5,233 bases of DNA from a bacterium. Its GTDB lineage: Bacteria > Patescibacteria > Saccharimonadia > Saccharimonadales > UBA4665. The notes under the pieces are model-generated. The model was not told the origin of the DNA, made no database searches, and saw only the letters and a list, made by a program, of their open reading frames with translations. The position numbers were made by a program, and so were the translations under genes. The DNA is taken from contig JAJYCU010000056.1 of assembly GCA_021778165.1 (NCBI GenBank), forward strand, positions 1 through 5,233, given 5' to 3'. Positions 1 through 5,233 of the stretch are shown in pieces (the stretch's first letter is position 1; every line of letters begins with the position of its first letter).

Positions 1-1
1 T

Positions 2-703
2 ATTAAAATAAATGCCGGGATGAGAAGTAACTACCATTATGTATTATGGTATAAAGAAGAAAGAACAATCTTAGTTAAGCATGAAGATTATCCATATCAT
101 TGGCCAATAATAACTGATGAAGAAATCCCTAAATGGATATATCTAAGTTCAATAAGTAAAAAAGCTGTTGATTATCATGATCGAATTTCGGATTGGTTAG
201 ATAAAAATACTTCCGTCAAAATGGCTTTTCAGCCCGGAACATTTCAAATGGAAATGGGGGTTGAAAGGTTGAGTCGAATTTATCAAAGAACAGATGTACT
301 AATAGTAAATAGAGAAGAAGCTGCATTGATCTCCGGAGGTAATCACGAGGATTATTATGATTTGTTTAATCGATTACATCAAATTGGACCAAAAATGGTG
401 GTAATAACTGATGGCCCTAATGGAGCATATGTATCAGATGGTAAAGATAGATTTAAAATGCCACTTTACCCTGATATAGCTAAACCAAAAGATAGAACTG
501 GAGCAGGAGACGCCTTTGCCTCAACCTTTGTGGCAGCACTAATTAAGGGTAATTCAGTCGAAGGTGCATTGCAGTGGGCACCAATAAACTCAATGAATGT
601 GTTGCAATACGTTGGAGCTCAAGAAGGATTATTAACAGAAGACGAGGTTACGAAGTATTTGCGTGAATCTCCGGATTGGTACAGACCATCCAAAATGGAA
701 TAG
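2..703 (+). CDS. PfkB-family carbohydrate kinase, 5'-truncated by the window edge
   Basis: This is the C-terminal part of a ribokinase/PfkB-fold sugar or nucleoside kinase, a cytoplasmic enzyme that moves the ATP gamma-phosphate to a substrate hydroxyl. The frame is open from the first complete codon at base 2, so the ATG at 20 is probably internal: PfkB kinases usually have about 300 residues and only about 233 are visible here. Counting from the ATG at 20, the visible landmarks are FQPGT (70-74), NREE (97-100, the family N-x-x-E metal/phosphate region), VVITDGPNGAYV (127-138), and the PfkB signature DRTGAGDAF (158-166), whose Asp164 is the expected catalytic base and whose GAGD forms the anion hole. 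The N-terminal substrate lid and G-rich start lie outside the window. The tail INSMNVLQYVGAQ.GLL (189-205) resembles kinases I associate with CPR bacteria, but the substrate cannot be read from sequence. The stop is TAG, followed by a 55-base gap to the next gene. Confidence 0.93.
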   Translation: MKINAGMRSNYHYVLWYKEERTILVKHEDYPYHWPIITDEEIPKWIYLSSISKKAVDYHDRISDWLDKNTSVKMAFQPGTFQMEMGVERLSRIYQRTDVLIVNREEAALISGGNHEDYYDLFNRLHQIGPKMVVITDGPNGAYVSDGKDRFKMPLYPDIAKPKDRTGAGDAFASTFVAALIKGNSVEGALQWAPINSMNVLQYVGAQEGLLTEDEVTKYLRESPDWYRPSKME

Positions 704-727
704 ATAGAGATTTATCTTGAATGCTTA

Positions 728-736
728 TGTTAAAAT
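728..736 (+). promoter_or_regulatory. Extended -10 promoter element upstream of the unknown gene
   Basis: TG at 728-729, one spacer base, then TAAAAT at 731-736, in the gap after the kinase stop. This fits the extended -10 pattern (TG-n-TAnAAT). No good -35 sits 16-18 bases upstream. Transcription would start near 742-744, leaving a leader of about 15 bases before the ATG at 759. A second TAAAAT at 749-754 lacks the TG and is too close to the ATG to serve it well. AT-rich DNA makes chance matches likely, so this is a moderate call. Confidence 0.42.
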
Positions 737-758
737 AAAGTTAGTAAGTAAAATAAAA

Positions 759-1958
759 ATGACAAAATTTCTTGAAATAGCACTAGATCAAAAAAACCCA
801 AATTTTCATCAGGGTGTATTGAAGTTGAATAAATTAGCTGGCCAATTAAATAAGGATATACAGTTTACTCAATTTTTGAAAAAAAATATTTCTCAAAAAA
901 TAAGTTTACTAAATTTAGATCCAGTCGATACATCGTTGCAGGAACTATACTATTCATTGAAAGAAAAATTAATTGATGACGAAAATCATTTAGCTAAAAG
1001 TTTAAGATTTTTAGCAGCTGAAAATATTTCCGCAGAAGCAGATCTAGCTAAAGGCTTCATTTTAAAATTAAATCAATCAGTCGGTAATCTATCGATATTG
1101 ACCGCAAAGCCAGTTTTTATTAGACAGATTTTGAGTAAACTTCAATTAAGCAAAACAGCTAAATCTTTAGGATATCGTTCGAAATCATCAATGTTAAAAC
1201 TTGAACCAATCGAGAATATTATGATAGCTTTTAATCAGTTCGAAACGACTTCAACTCTGCAGAGCTTTAAAAAATCTCTCAAAAAAATCTCAATTAATGA
1301 TTTAGATTATAAGAAACTAACATTTAAATCTGAATCGGGGATAAATAATAATTCTGATTTTTCTCTTCTAACAGATTACTTAACCGCAACTTTAACAATT
1401 AACCTGAGTAATTTGAATGCCAGAGGATGGTTAATTAAAAGTTTAACGGAAGTAGCTGACCAGGTTAATTGTTGGGTAGCTAAGAATAAGATTATTGAAA
1501 GCATAAAATTTAGAAGCGATTTTACAGAATATTATAATTTTGTAATTAATGATAATAGCCAAACAGCCAGTGAATTTTTAGATAATTTTCTGAATAATTA
1601 TTCTAATGATTCTGCAATCAATGATTTATTAAGCGAACTCTCGAATTTTGAAGATAAAAGTACTATTTTTAAGATAGATAATAATTTGTTCCATTTAAAT
1701 AATCTAGATTTTTGGACGGGTACAAATTTCTTACTTGATGTATCTAATAATCAATCGGTTTCATTTAATATTAAAGATTTAGTTAATGATTTAATATCAA
1801 AAAAAGATTTTATGAATAGAACATTAAGTTATGGTCGGATGTCTTTAAAAAGAGAATTCATGTCTCAGTATTTCAATTTTTCTTATTTTATTGATTATTT
1901 GATTAATTTGATGAGTATAAAGAAAGACAGTTTAATGAAAGAAATTTTTATTGGTTAA
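759..1958 (+). CDS. Hypothetical protein, 399 aa, Asn/Ser/Lys/Leu-rich, soluble
   Basis: I do not recognise a named family. The frame is open from a TTG at 717, but the ATG at 759 is preferred: the TTG and the 14 codons after it overlap the candidate promoter and encode a low-complexity Lys/Val stretch. No Shine-Dalgarno precedes either start. No signal peptide or convincing membrane segment is visible, so a cytoplasmic, mainly helical protein is inferred. From the ATG, the more structured blocks are LDPVDTSLQELYYSL (53-67), LGYRSKSSMLKLEP (137-150), NLNARGWLIKSL (218-229), FWTGTNFLLD (318-327) and LSYGRMSLKREFMSQY (356-371). Residues 190-200 and 255-350 are rich in Asn, Asp and Ser. The blocks remind me of conserved hypothetical proteins in Saccharibacteria, an unverified impression. 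Stretches near 1500-1560 and 1740-1800 are visibly poorer in G+C than the flanking kinase and LOG-like genes. The stop TAA lies 15 bases before the LOG-like gene, so the two are probably co-transcribed. The length of the open frame and this tight fit support a real gene. Confidence 0.82.
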   Translation: MTKFLEIALDQKNPNFHQGVLKLNKLAGQLNKDIQFTQFLKKNISQKISLLNLDPVDTSLQELYYSLKEKLIDDENHLAKSLRFLAAENISAEADLAKGFILKLNQSVGNLSILTAKPVFIRQILSKLQLSKTAKSLGYRSKSSMLKLEPIENIMIAFNQFETTSTLQSFKKSLKKISINDLDYKKLTFKSESGINNNSDFSLLTDYLTATLTINLSNLNARGWLIKSLTEVADQVNCWVAKNKIIESIKFRSDFTEYYNFVINDNSQTASEFLDNFLNNYSNDSAINDLLSELSNFEDKSTIFKIDNNLFHLNNLDFWTGTNFLLDVSNNQSVSFNIKDLVNDLISKKDFMNRTLSYGRMSLKREFMSQYFNFSYFIDYLINLMSIKKDSLMKEIFIG

Positions 1959-1963
1959 AATAT

Positions 1964-1968
1964 AGGAG
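1964..1968 (+). promoter_or_regulatory. Shine-Dalgarno site of the LOG-like gene
   Basis: AGGAG five bases before the ATG at 1974. It fixes the start of the LOG-like gene and suggests translation from a transcript that begins further upstream, probably at the promoter of the unknown gene. Confidence 0.8.
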
Positions 1969-1973
1969 AATAG

Positions 1974-2537
1974 ATGTATCAAATTTGTGTATCAGGTGCG
2001 GCAAAAGGTGAAAGTGTTGAAGAAGGTAAAATATTAGCTGAATCTATAGGCATAGCCATAGCCAAAGCTGGACATAGTCTTTTAACTGGAGCAACGATTG
2101 GCTTACCAAATTATGCTGCTGAAGGTTATAAGAAAGCCGGCGGAAAGATGAGCTTAGGTATCTCACCAGCTGCTTCTAAAGTTGAGCATGTTATGAAATA
2201 TCGTTTACCGACAATTTTTTATGACACTATTTTATATAGTGGTTTACATTATGTTGGACGAGACACACTGCTAATAACTTCCAGCGATGCAGTTATTAGC
2301 GTAGGCGGACGACTCGGTACGTTACATGAATTTACTATTGCGATGGAATCGAATACGCCGATTGGTTTCCTGCAGGGAGCTGGTGGAATAAGTGATGAAA
2401 TTCAAACATTGATGGGTTTAGCGCATCCAATTAAAAAAGGATCGATGGTTTTATTTAATGATTCAGCTGAAGAATTAATTATTGAACTCACTAAACACCT
2501 TGATGTTGAGCACCTTAGATATAAAACTCTGTATTGA
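1974..2537 (+). CDS. LOG-like (SLOG superfamily, TIGR00725-like) Rossmann-fold protein
   Basis: A 187-residue cytoplasmic protein, about the usual length for small LOG/lysine-decarboxylase-like nucleotide-binding proteins. The known LOG activity is removal of ribose-5-phosphate from nucleoside monophosphates such as cytokinin precursors. Visible elements are an N-terminal strand and turn ICVSGAAKG (4-12), a glycine turn TGATIGLPNYAAEG (38-51) where LOGs carry a G-rich loop, GRDTLL (95-100), SDAVISVGG (104-112) and GGRLGTLHE (111-119). The last corresponds to the PGGxGTxxE signature with changes. Arg96 and Glu119 are 23 residues apart, the same spacing as the catalytic Arg98/Glu121 pair of LOG enzymes, and they align without a gap through the shared SDA. 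The strongly altered G-rich loop means the substrate may differ from LOG, or the protein may only bind a nucleotide. It has a good Shine-Dalgarno site, follows the unknown gene by 15 bases and ends in tandem stops (TGA then TAG). Superfamily placement is firm; activity is inferred. Confidence 0.85.
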   Translation: MYQICVSGAAKGESVEEGKILAESIGIAIAKAGHSLLTGATIGLPNYAAEGYKKAGGKMSLGISPAASKVEHVMKYRLPTIFYDTILYSGLHYVGRDTLLITSSDAVISVGGRLGTLHEFTIAMESNTPIGFLQGAGGISDEIQTLMGLAHPIKKGSMVLFNDSAEELIIELTKHLDVEHLRYKTLY

Positions 2538-2540
2538 TAG

Positions 2541-2570
2541 TTAAATTTTTTTAGATTTTTTTGTTAGAAT
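2541..2570 (+). promoter_or_regulatory. uvrB promoter: phased T-tracts plus extended -10, leaderless start
   Basis: In the 39-base gap before uvrB there are two seven-T runs (2546-2552 and 2556-2562) spaced exactly 10 bases, followed by TG at 2562-2563 and TAGAAT at 2565-2570, an extended -10 element. No strong -35 is seen; TTAAAT at 2541-2546 matches 3 of 6 consensus bases at an 18-base spacing. The expected transcription start, about seven bases past the -10, falls on the uvrB ATG at 2577. There is no Shine-Dalgarno sequence, which fits a leaderless mRNA. Confidence 0.65.
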
Positions 2571-2576
2571 TAACTA

Positions 2577-4556
2577 ATGTCTTTTGAGATTAAGAGTCAA
2601 TTTAAGCCTACCGGTGATCAACCGCAAGCTATAGACCAGATAGTTGAAAATATTAATAATGGTCTCAAGCGCCAAGTATTAAGAGGTGTAACTGGTTCAG
2701 GTAAAACGTTTACTATGGCAAACGTGATTGAGAGAATAAATAAACCAACTCTAATAATCTCTCACAATAAAACTTTAGCAGCCCAGTTATATAATGAGTT
2801 TAAACATTTTTTTCCAACGGCTGCTGTTCATTATTTTGTAAGTTATTTTGATTATTATCAACCTGAAGCTTATATTGCCAGATCAGATGTATATATTGAA
2901 AAAGATTCTAAAATAAATGAAGAAATAGATAGACTTAGGCATGCTGCTACCGACGCACTATTATCTCGTTCTGATGTAATTATCGTAGCAAGTGTCAGTT
3001 GTATTTATGGTATTGGTTCGGTAGATGATTATATGAATCTATCGATTAAACTTTCAGTAAATGAAAAAAGAGATAGAGATAAATTAATTAGACAGATTAC
3101 AGATATTCAATACAAAAGAAATGAAATTGATTTTCATAGAGGAACTTTTAGAGTCAAAGGAGACGTGATTGATTTATTCCCGGCTGGTGAAGAATTAGCT
3201 TATCGTTTTGATTTTTATAATGACGTTATAGAAAGAATACTTCAATTCGATCCTCTAACTGGTGAAATCCTTAAAAGTTTAAAGAATTATACAATTTATC
3301 CTAATTCTCATTATGTTACAACATTGGATAAAGTTAAAAATTCTATTCCTCAAATCAGAGAAGAATTAGACCAAAGAGTTAAATTTTTTAAAGATCATAA
3401 TAAATTATTAGAGGTTCAGAGGATAACACAACGAACCAATTTTGATTTAGAAATGCTGGAGGAGACTGGTTTTGTTAAAGGTATTGAAAATTATAGTAGG
3501 TATTTAACAAATCGTGAAGCTGGACAACAACCTGCCACATTAATGGATTACTTCCCTGATGATTATTTTTTGATTATTGATGAATCTCATATGACTATAC
3601 CTCAAGTTAAGGGCATGTATAATGGTGATCGCGCGAGAAAAGAAACTCTGGTTGAATACGGGTTTAGATTACCGAGTGCTTTAGATAATCGACCATTAAC
3701 ATTTTTGGAGTTCGAAAAACATATGTCTAATGTTCTATATGTTAGTGCAACACCAGCTGATTATGAATCACAAGACTCAGAAGTTATGATAGACCAATTA
3801 ATTAGACCAACTGGATTATTAGACCCAGTTATAGAAGTAAGACCAACCAAAAATCAAATTGATGATGTTATAGCTGAAATCAAGGCAAATATAGCTAAAA
3901 ATCAAAGAGTACTAATAACCACACTAACTAAAAGGATGAGCGAAGATTTAACTGAATACCTGAAAGAGTTAGGAATTAAAGTTGCTTATATCCATAGTGA
4001 TGTTGATACCCTTGATCGAACAGATATATTAAGAGATATAAGATTAGGTGTTTTTGACGTTTTAGTGGGTATAAATTTACTGAGAGAAGGTATTGATTTG
4101 CCAGAAGTTAGTCTAGTTATAATATTAGATGCTGATAAAGAAGGTTTTTTACGAAGTGAAACAGCGTTAATCCAAACTTCTGGTAGAGCTGCAAGACATG
4201 TTGAAGGAAGAGTAATAATGTATGCTGATAACATGACAAGGTCAATGAAGGCATGTATTGATCAATGTGATAAGAATAGACAAATTCAACAAGAATATAA
4301 TTTAAAACATAAAATTGTCCCTACTACCATAAGTAGAGAGGTTGAGGATGCAATGAGATTGAATTTAAGTGATGAAGCTAAACAAACTAAGTTAAATCTT
4401 AAGAAGATACCTAAAGAAGAATATTCAACAATTGTTAAAGATCTAACAGCTCAGATGGAGCTAGCATCGGCTAATTTAGAATTCGAACTAGCGGCAGAGC
4501 TTCGAGATATCATTAATACAATTAAAGCCGATAAAAAGACTAAACATTCAAACTGA
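2577..4556 (+). CDS. uvrB: UvrB, damage-verification subunit of the UvrABC excision nuclease
   Basis: Full-length UvrB (659 residues; the family is usually about 660-680). UvrA loads it on damaged DNA, where it verifies the lesion by ATP-driven strand probing and then recruits UvrC for incision. Order of elements: FKPTGDQPQAI (9-19, Q-motif region); Walker A GVTGSGKT (37-44, Lys43); beta-hairpin YFDYYQPEAY (90-99), which clamps the DNA strand; VSCIYGIG (140-147); FHRGTFRVKGDVIDLFPA (186-203, domain 2); Walker B-type IDESH (334-338); SATP (390-393); GINLLREGIDLPE (498-510); motif VI QTSGRAARH (533-541); and a C-terminal UVR domain with NLEFELAAELRD (633-644) that contacts UvrA/UvrC. Two substitutions stand out against E. 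coli: motif VI reads QTSGRAARH rather than QTIGRAARN, and the hairpin has Phe91 where E. coli has Tyr93. All ATPase residues look intact. The start at 2577 matches the normal N-terminus. The gene has its own candidate promoter. Neither uvrA nor uvrC is in the window. Confidence 0.99.
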   Translation: MSFEIKSQFKPTGDQPQAIDQIVENINNGLKRQVLRGVTGSGKTFTMANVIERINKPTLIISHNKTLAAQLYNEFKHFFPTAAVHYFVSYFDYYQPEAYIARSDVYIEKDSKINEEIDRLRHAATDALLSRSDVIIVASVSCIYGIGSVDDYMNLSIKLSVNEKRDRDKLIRQITDIQYKRNEIDFHRGTFRVKGDVIDLFPAGEELAYRFDFYNDVIERILQFDPLTGEILKSLKNYTIYPNSHYVTTLDKVKNSIPQIREELDQRVKFFKDHNKLLEVQRITQRTNFDLEMLEETGFVKGIENYSRYLTNREAGQQPATLMDYFPDDYFLIIDESHMTIPQVKGMYNGDRARKETLVEYGFRLPSALDNRPLTFLEFEKHMSNVLYVSATPADYESQDSEVMIDQLIRPTGLLDPVIEVRPTKNQIDDVIAEIKANIAKNQRVLITTLTKRMSEDLTEYLKELGIKVAYIHSDVDTLDRTDILRDIRLGVFDVLVGINLLREGIDLPEVSLVIILDADKEGFLRSETALIQTSGRAARHVEGRVIMYADNMTRSMKACIDQCDKNRQIQQEYNLKHKIVPTTISREVEDAMRLNLSDEAKQTKLNLKKIPKEEYSTIVKDLTAQMELASANLEFELAAELRDIINTIKADKKTKHSN

Positions 4557-4569
4557 TTTTTGATACAAT
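4541..4569 (+). promoter_or_regulatory. gatC promoter: -35-like TAAACA and extended -10 TGaTACAAT
   Basis: TG at 4561-4562 and TACAAT at 4564-4569 form an extended -10 just after the uvrB stop. TAAACA at 4541-4546, inside the end of uvrB, matches the -35 consensus at 4 of 6 positions with a 17-base spacer. The expected transcription start is 4576-4578, at or within two bases of the gatC ATG, so the mRNA would be leaderless or nearly so. No Shine-Dalgarno sequence is present. The -10-to-ATG stretch resembles that of uvrB. Confidence 0.62.
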
Positions 4570-4577
4570 AACACTAA

Positions 4578-4880
4578 ATGTCAAACAATCTCTCCTCAAG
4601 CGATATATTAAAATTAGCAAAATTATCCAAGCTTGTACTTAGCGATGAAGAAGTGGTTGAAATGCAGAAGGAATTAAGCCAAATTTTGGATTTTGTTTCT
4701 AAATTATCAGAAGCTGACGTTAAAGATATCAAACCTACTGATCAAGTGACGAACTTAACTACTGTACTTAGATCTGATAAAAATATTGATTACGGCTATG
4801 GTTTAGAAGACTTAATGAAAAATGTACCTAATCGAGACAATGACTTCATTAAAGTTCCAAGAATGTTACAGGAAAGTTAA
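4578..4880 (+). CDS. gatC: GatC, subunit C of Asp/Glu-tRNA amidotransferase (GatCAB)
   Basis: A 100-residue protein, the normal size for GatC. GatC wraps around GatA and stabilises its assembly with GatB in the cytoplasmic complex that amidates Glu-tRNA(Gln) to Gln-tRNA(Gln), and in many bacteria Asp-tRNA(Asn) to Asn-tRNA(Asn). The sequence shows the family pattern: helix ILKLAKLSKLVLSDEEVVEM (10-29), helix ELSQILDFVSKLSEADV (32-48), the linker IKPTDQVTNL (51-60), LRSDKNIDYG (64-73) equivalent to the conserved LReD segment, NVPNRDNDF (82-90), and the closing FIKVPRML (90-97). It begins 21 bases after uvrB with its own candidate promoter and no Shine-Dalgarno site. gatA follows after 15 bases, the standard gatC-gatA order. 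The family call is secure from both sequence and neighbour. Confidence 0.96.
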   Translation: MSNNLSSSDILKLAKLSKLVLSDEEVVEMQKELSQILDFVSKLSEADVKDIKPTDQVTNLTTVLRSDKNIDYGYGLEDLMKNVPNRDNDFIKVPRMLQES

Positions 4881-4881
4881 G

Positions 4882-4886
4882 AAGGA
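4882..4886 (+). promoter_or_regulatory. Shine-Dalgarno site of gatA
   Basis: AAGGA, nine bases before the ATG at 4896. The site supports this start and translation of gatA from the gatC transcript. Confidence 0.7.
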
Positions 4887-4895
4887 TTTGTTGAG

Positions 4896-5233
4896 ATGGA
4901 TAATTGGTTAGACTTAGATGTGTTAGTTAAAAAAGTTAAATCAGGTGAAACTACATCTGTTAGTTTAGTTGAAAAGGCTTTTAGTTTTATTAAAAAAAAT
5001 AAAGAATATAACGTTTTAATTTCGGACTTTGAATCAGACGCTTTAGCAAAGGCAAAGGAAGTGGACATTAAGATTTCAAATGGGGAAAAGTTGGGACGTT
5101 TAGCCGGTATCCCGTTTATAGTAAAAGATAATTTTTTGACTCATTTAGGATTTACAACGGCAGGAAGTAATATGCTAAAAAATTTCCAAGCCCCATATCA
5201 AGCAACCGCTGTCAACAAGTTGATTGACGAAGG
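4896..5233 (+). CDS. gatA: GatA, glutamyl-tRNA(Gln) amidotransferase subunit A, 3'-truncated by the window edge
   Basis: The first 112 complete codons of GatA (usually about 470-490 residues), open to the end of the window. GatA is the amidase-signature glutaminase of GatCAB: it releases ammonia from glutamine or asparagine and channels it to GatB for tRNA amidation. My translation shows an N-terminal helical region ending near residue 60, then LGRLAGIPFIVKDNF (66-80), the amidase-signature start in which Lys77 is the Lys of the Ser-cisSer-Lys triad. FTTAGSNML (86-94) and PYQATAVNKLIDEG (100-113) follow, typical of GatA. The two catalytic serines lie beyond the edge. The start is supported by AAGGA upstream and by an in-frame stop (the gatC TAA) five codons before the ATG. 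gatA lies in the same reading frame as gatC, separated by that single TAA plus 15 bases. Confidence 0.96.
   Translation, partial: MDNWLDLDVLVKKVKSGETTSVSLVEKAFSFIKKNKEYNVLISDFESDALAKAKEVDIKISNGEKLGRLAGIPFIVKDNFLTHLGFTTAGSNMLKNFQAPYQATAVNKLIDE

Noticed and set aside
701..718. Short inverted repeat AGATA/TATCT after the kinase stop as a terminator
   Set aside because: Only five AT-rich base pairs with a six-base loop and no following T-run; too weak for an intrinsic terminator.
1956..1961. TAAAAT as a -10 promoter element for the LOG-like gene
   Set aside because: It would place the transcript start inside or beyond the Shine-Dalgarno site, which is otherwise well formed; co-transcription from upstream is simpler.
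2541..2563. T-runs after the LOG-like gene as an intrinsic terminator
   Set aside because: No G+C-rich stem precedes the T-runs; their exact 10-base phasing before an extended -10 fits a promoter better.
3986..4234. 82-codon open frame on the - strand within uvrB
   Set aside because: It lies entirely antisense to the conserved helicase motifs V-VI of uvrB, resembles no family, and has no start context; it is a shadow frame.
2535..4556. TGA recoding (as Gly or Trp) extending the LOG-like protein and UvrB past their TGA codons
   Set aside because: Other stops follow within one to six codons, the proteins already have normal family lengths, and no internal TGA occurs in any gene, so the standard code is the better reading.
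4877..5068. 63-codon open frame on the - strand across the gatC end and gatA start
   Set aside because: Antisense to the conserved gatA N-terminus, low-complexity product and no supporting promoter or Shine-Dalgarno site.
1..5233. Mobile element, CRISPR array, toxin-antitoxin or phage-defence system
   Set aside because: No transposase, integrase, direct-repeat array, terminal inverted repeats or small paired genes were seen; apart from one unknown gene the content is conserved housekeeping genes.

Overview
This AT-rich window (roughly one third G+C by eye) looks like a chromosomal housekeeping segment from a small-genome bacterium, most likely of the Patescibacteria/CPR group and probably Candidatus Saccharibacteria (TM7). 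That placement is an inference from three things: the character of the PfkB kinase, a lineage-type hypothetical protein beside a LOG-like protein, and uvrB directly upstream of gatC-gatA. No rRNA or other decisive marker is present. The genetic code appears standard. The intact frames contain no internal TGA, Trp is TGG, Gly is GGN, and TGA closes two genes, which argues against Gracilibacteria/Absconditabacteria (TGA = Gly) and Mollicutes (TGA = Trp).

All six genes lie on the + strand and the window is almost fully coding. In order they are: the 3' part of a PfkB-family carbohydrate kinase that runs off the left edge (2-703); an unrecognised 399-residue, Asn/Ser/Lys/Leu-rich soluble protein (759-1958); a small LOG-like Rossmann-fold protein (1974-2537); uvrB of nucleotide excision repair (2577-4556); gatC (4578-4880); and the first third or less of gatA (4896 to the right edge). 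The longest spacer is 55 bases. There is no RNA gene, mobile element, CRISPR array or convincing terminator.

Two initiation styles alternate. The LOG-like gene and gatA each start 15 bases after the previous stop and have a clear Shine-Dalgarno sequence, so they look like second genes of small operons. uvrB, gatC and the unknown gene lack a Shine-Dalgarno sequence and have an extended -10 promoter element just upstream. For uvrB and gatC it is so close that the mRNA should be leaderless or nearly so. The inferred units are therefore [unknown + LOG-like], [uvrB] and [gatC-gatA...], with read-through between them possible.

Functionally, GatC and GatA are subunits of the tRNA-dependent amidotransferase (gatB presumably follows outside the window), UvrB is the damage-verification helicase of excision repair, and the kinase and LOG-like protein suggest sugar or nucleoside metabolism. 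I see no new defence, mobile or biosynthetic system. The best leads are the unknown 399-residue protein, the leaderless promoter architecture, and a LOG-like protein that keeps the catalytic Arg/Glu spacing inside otherwise altered motifs.
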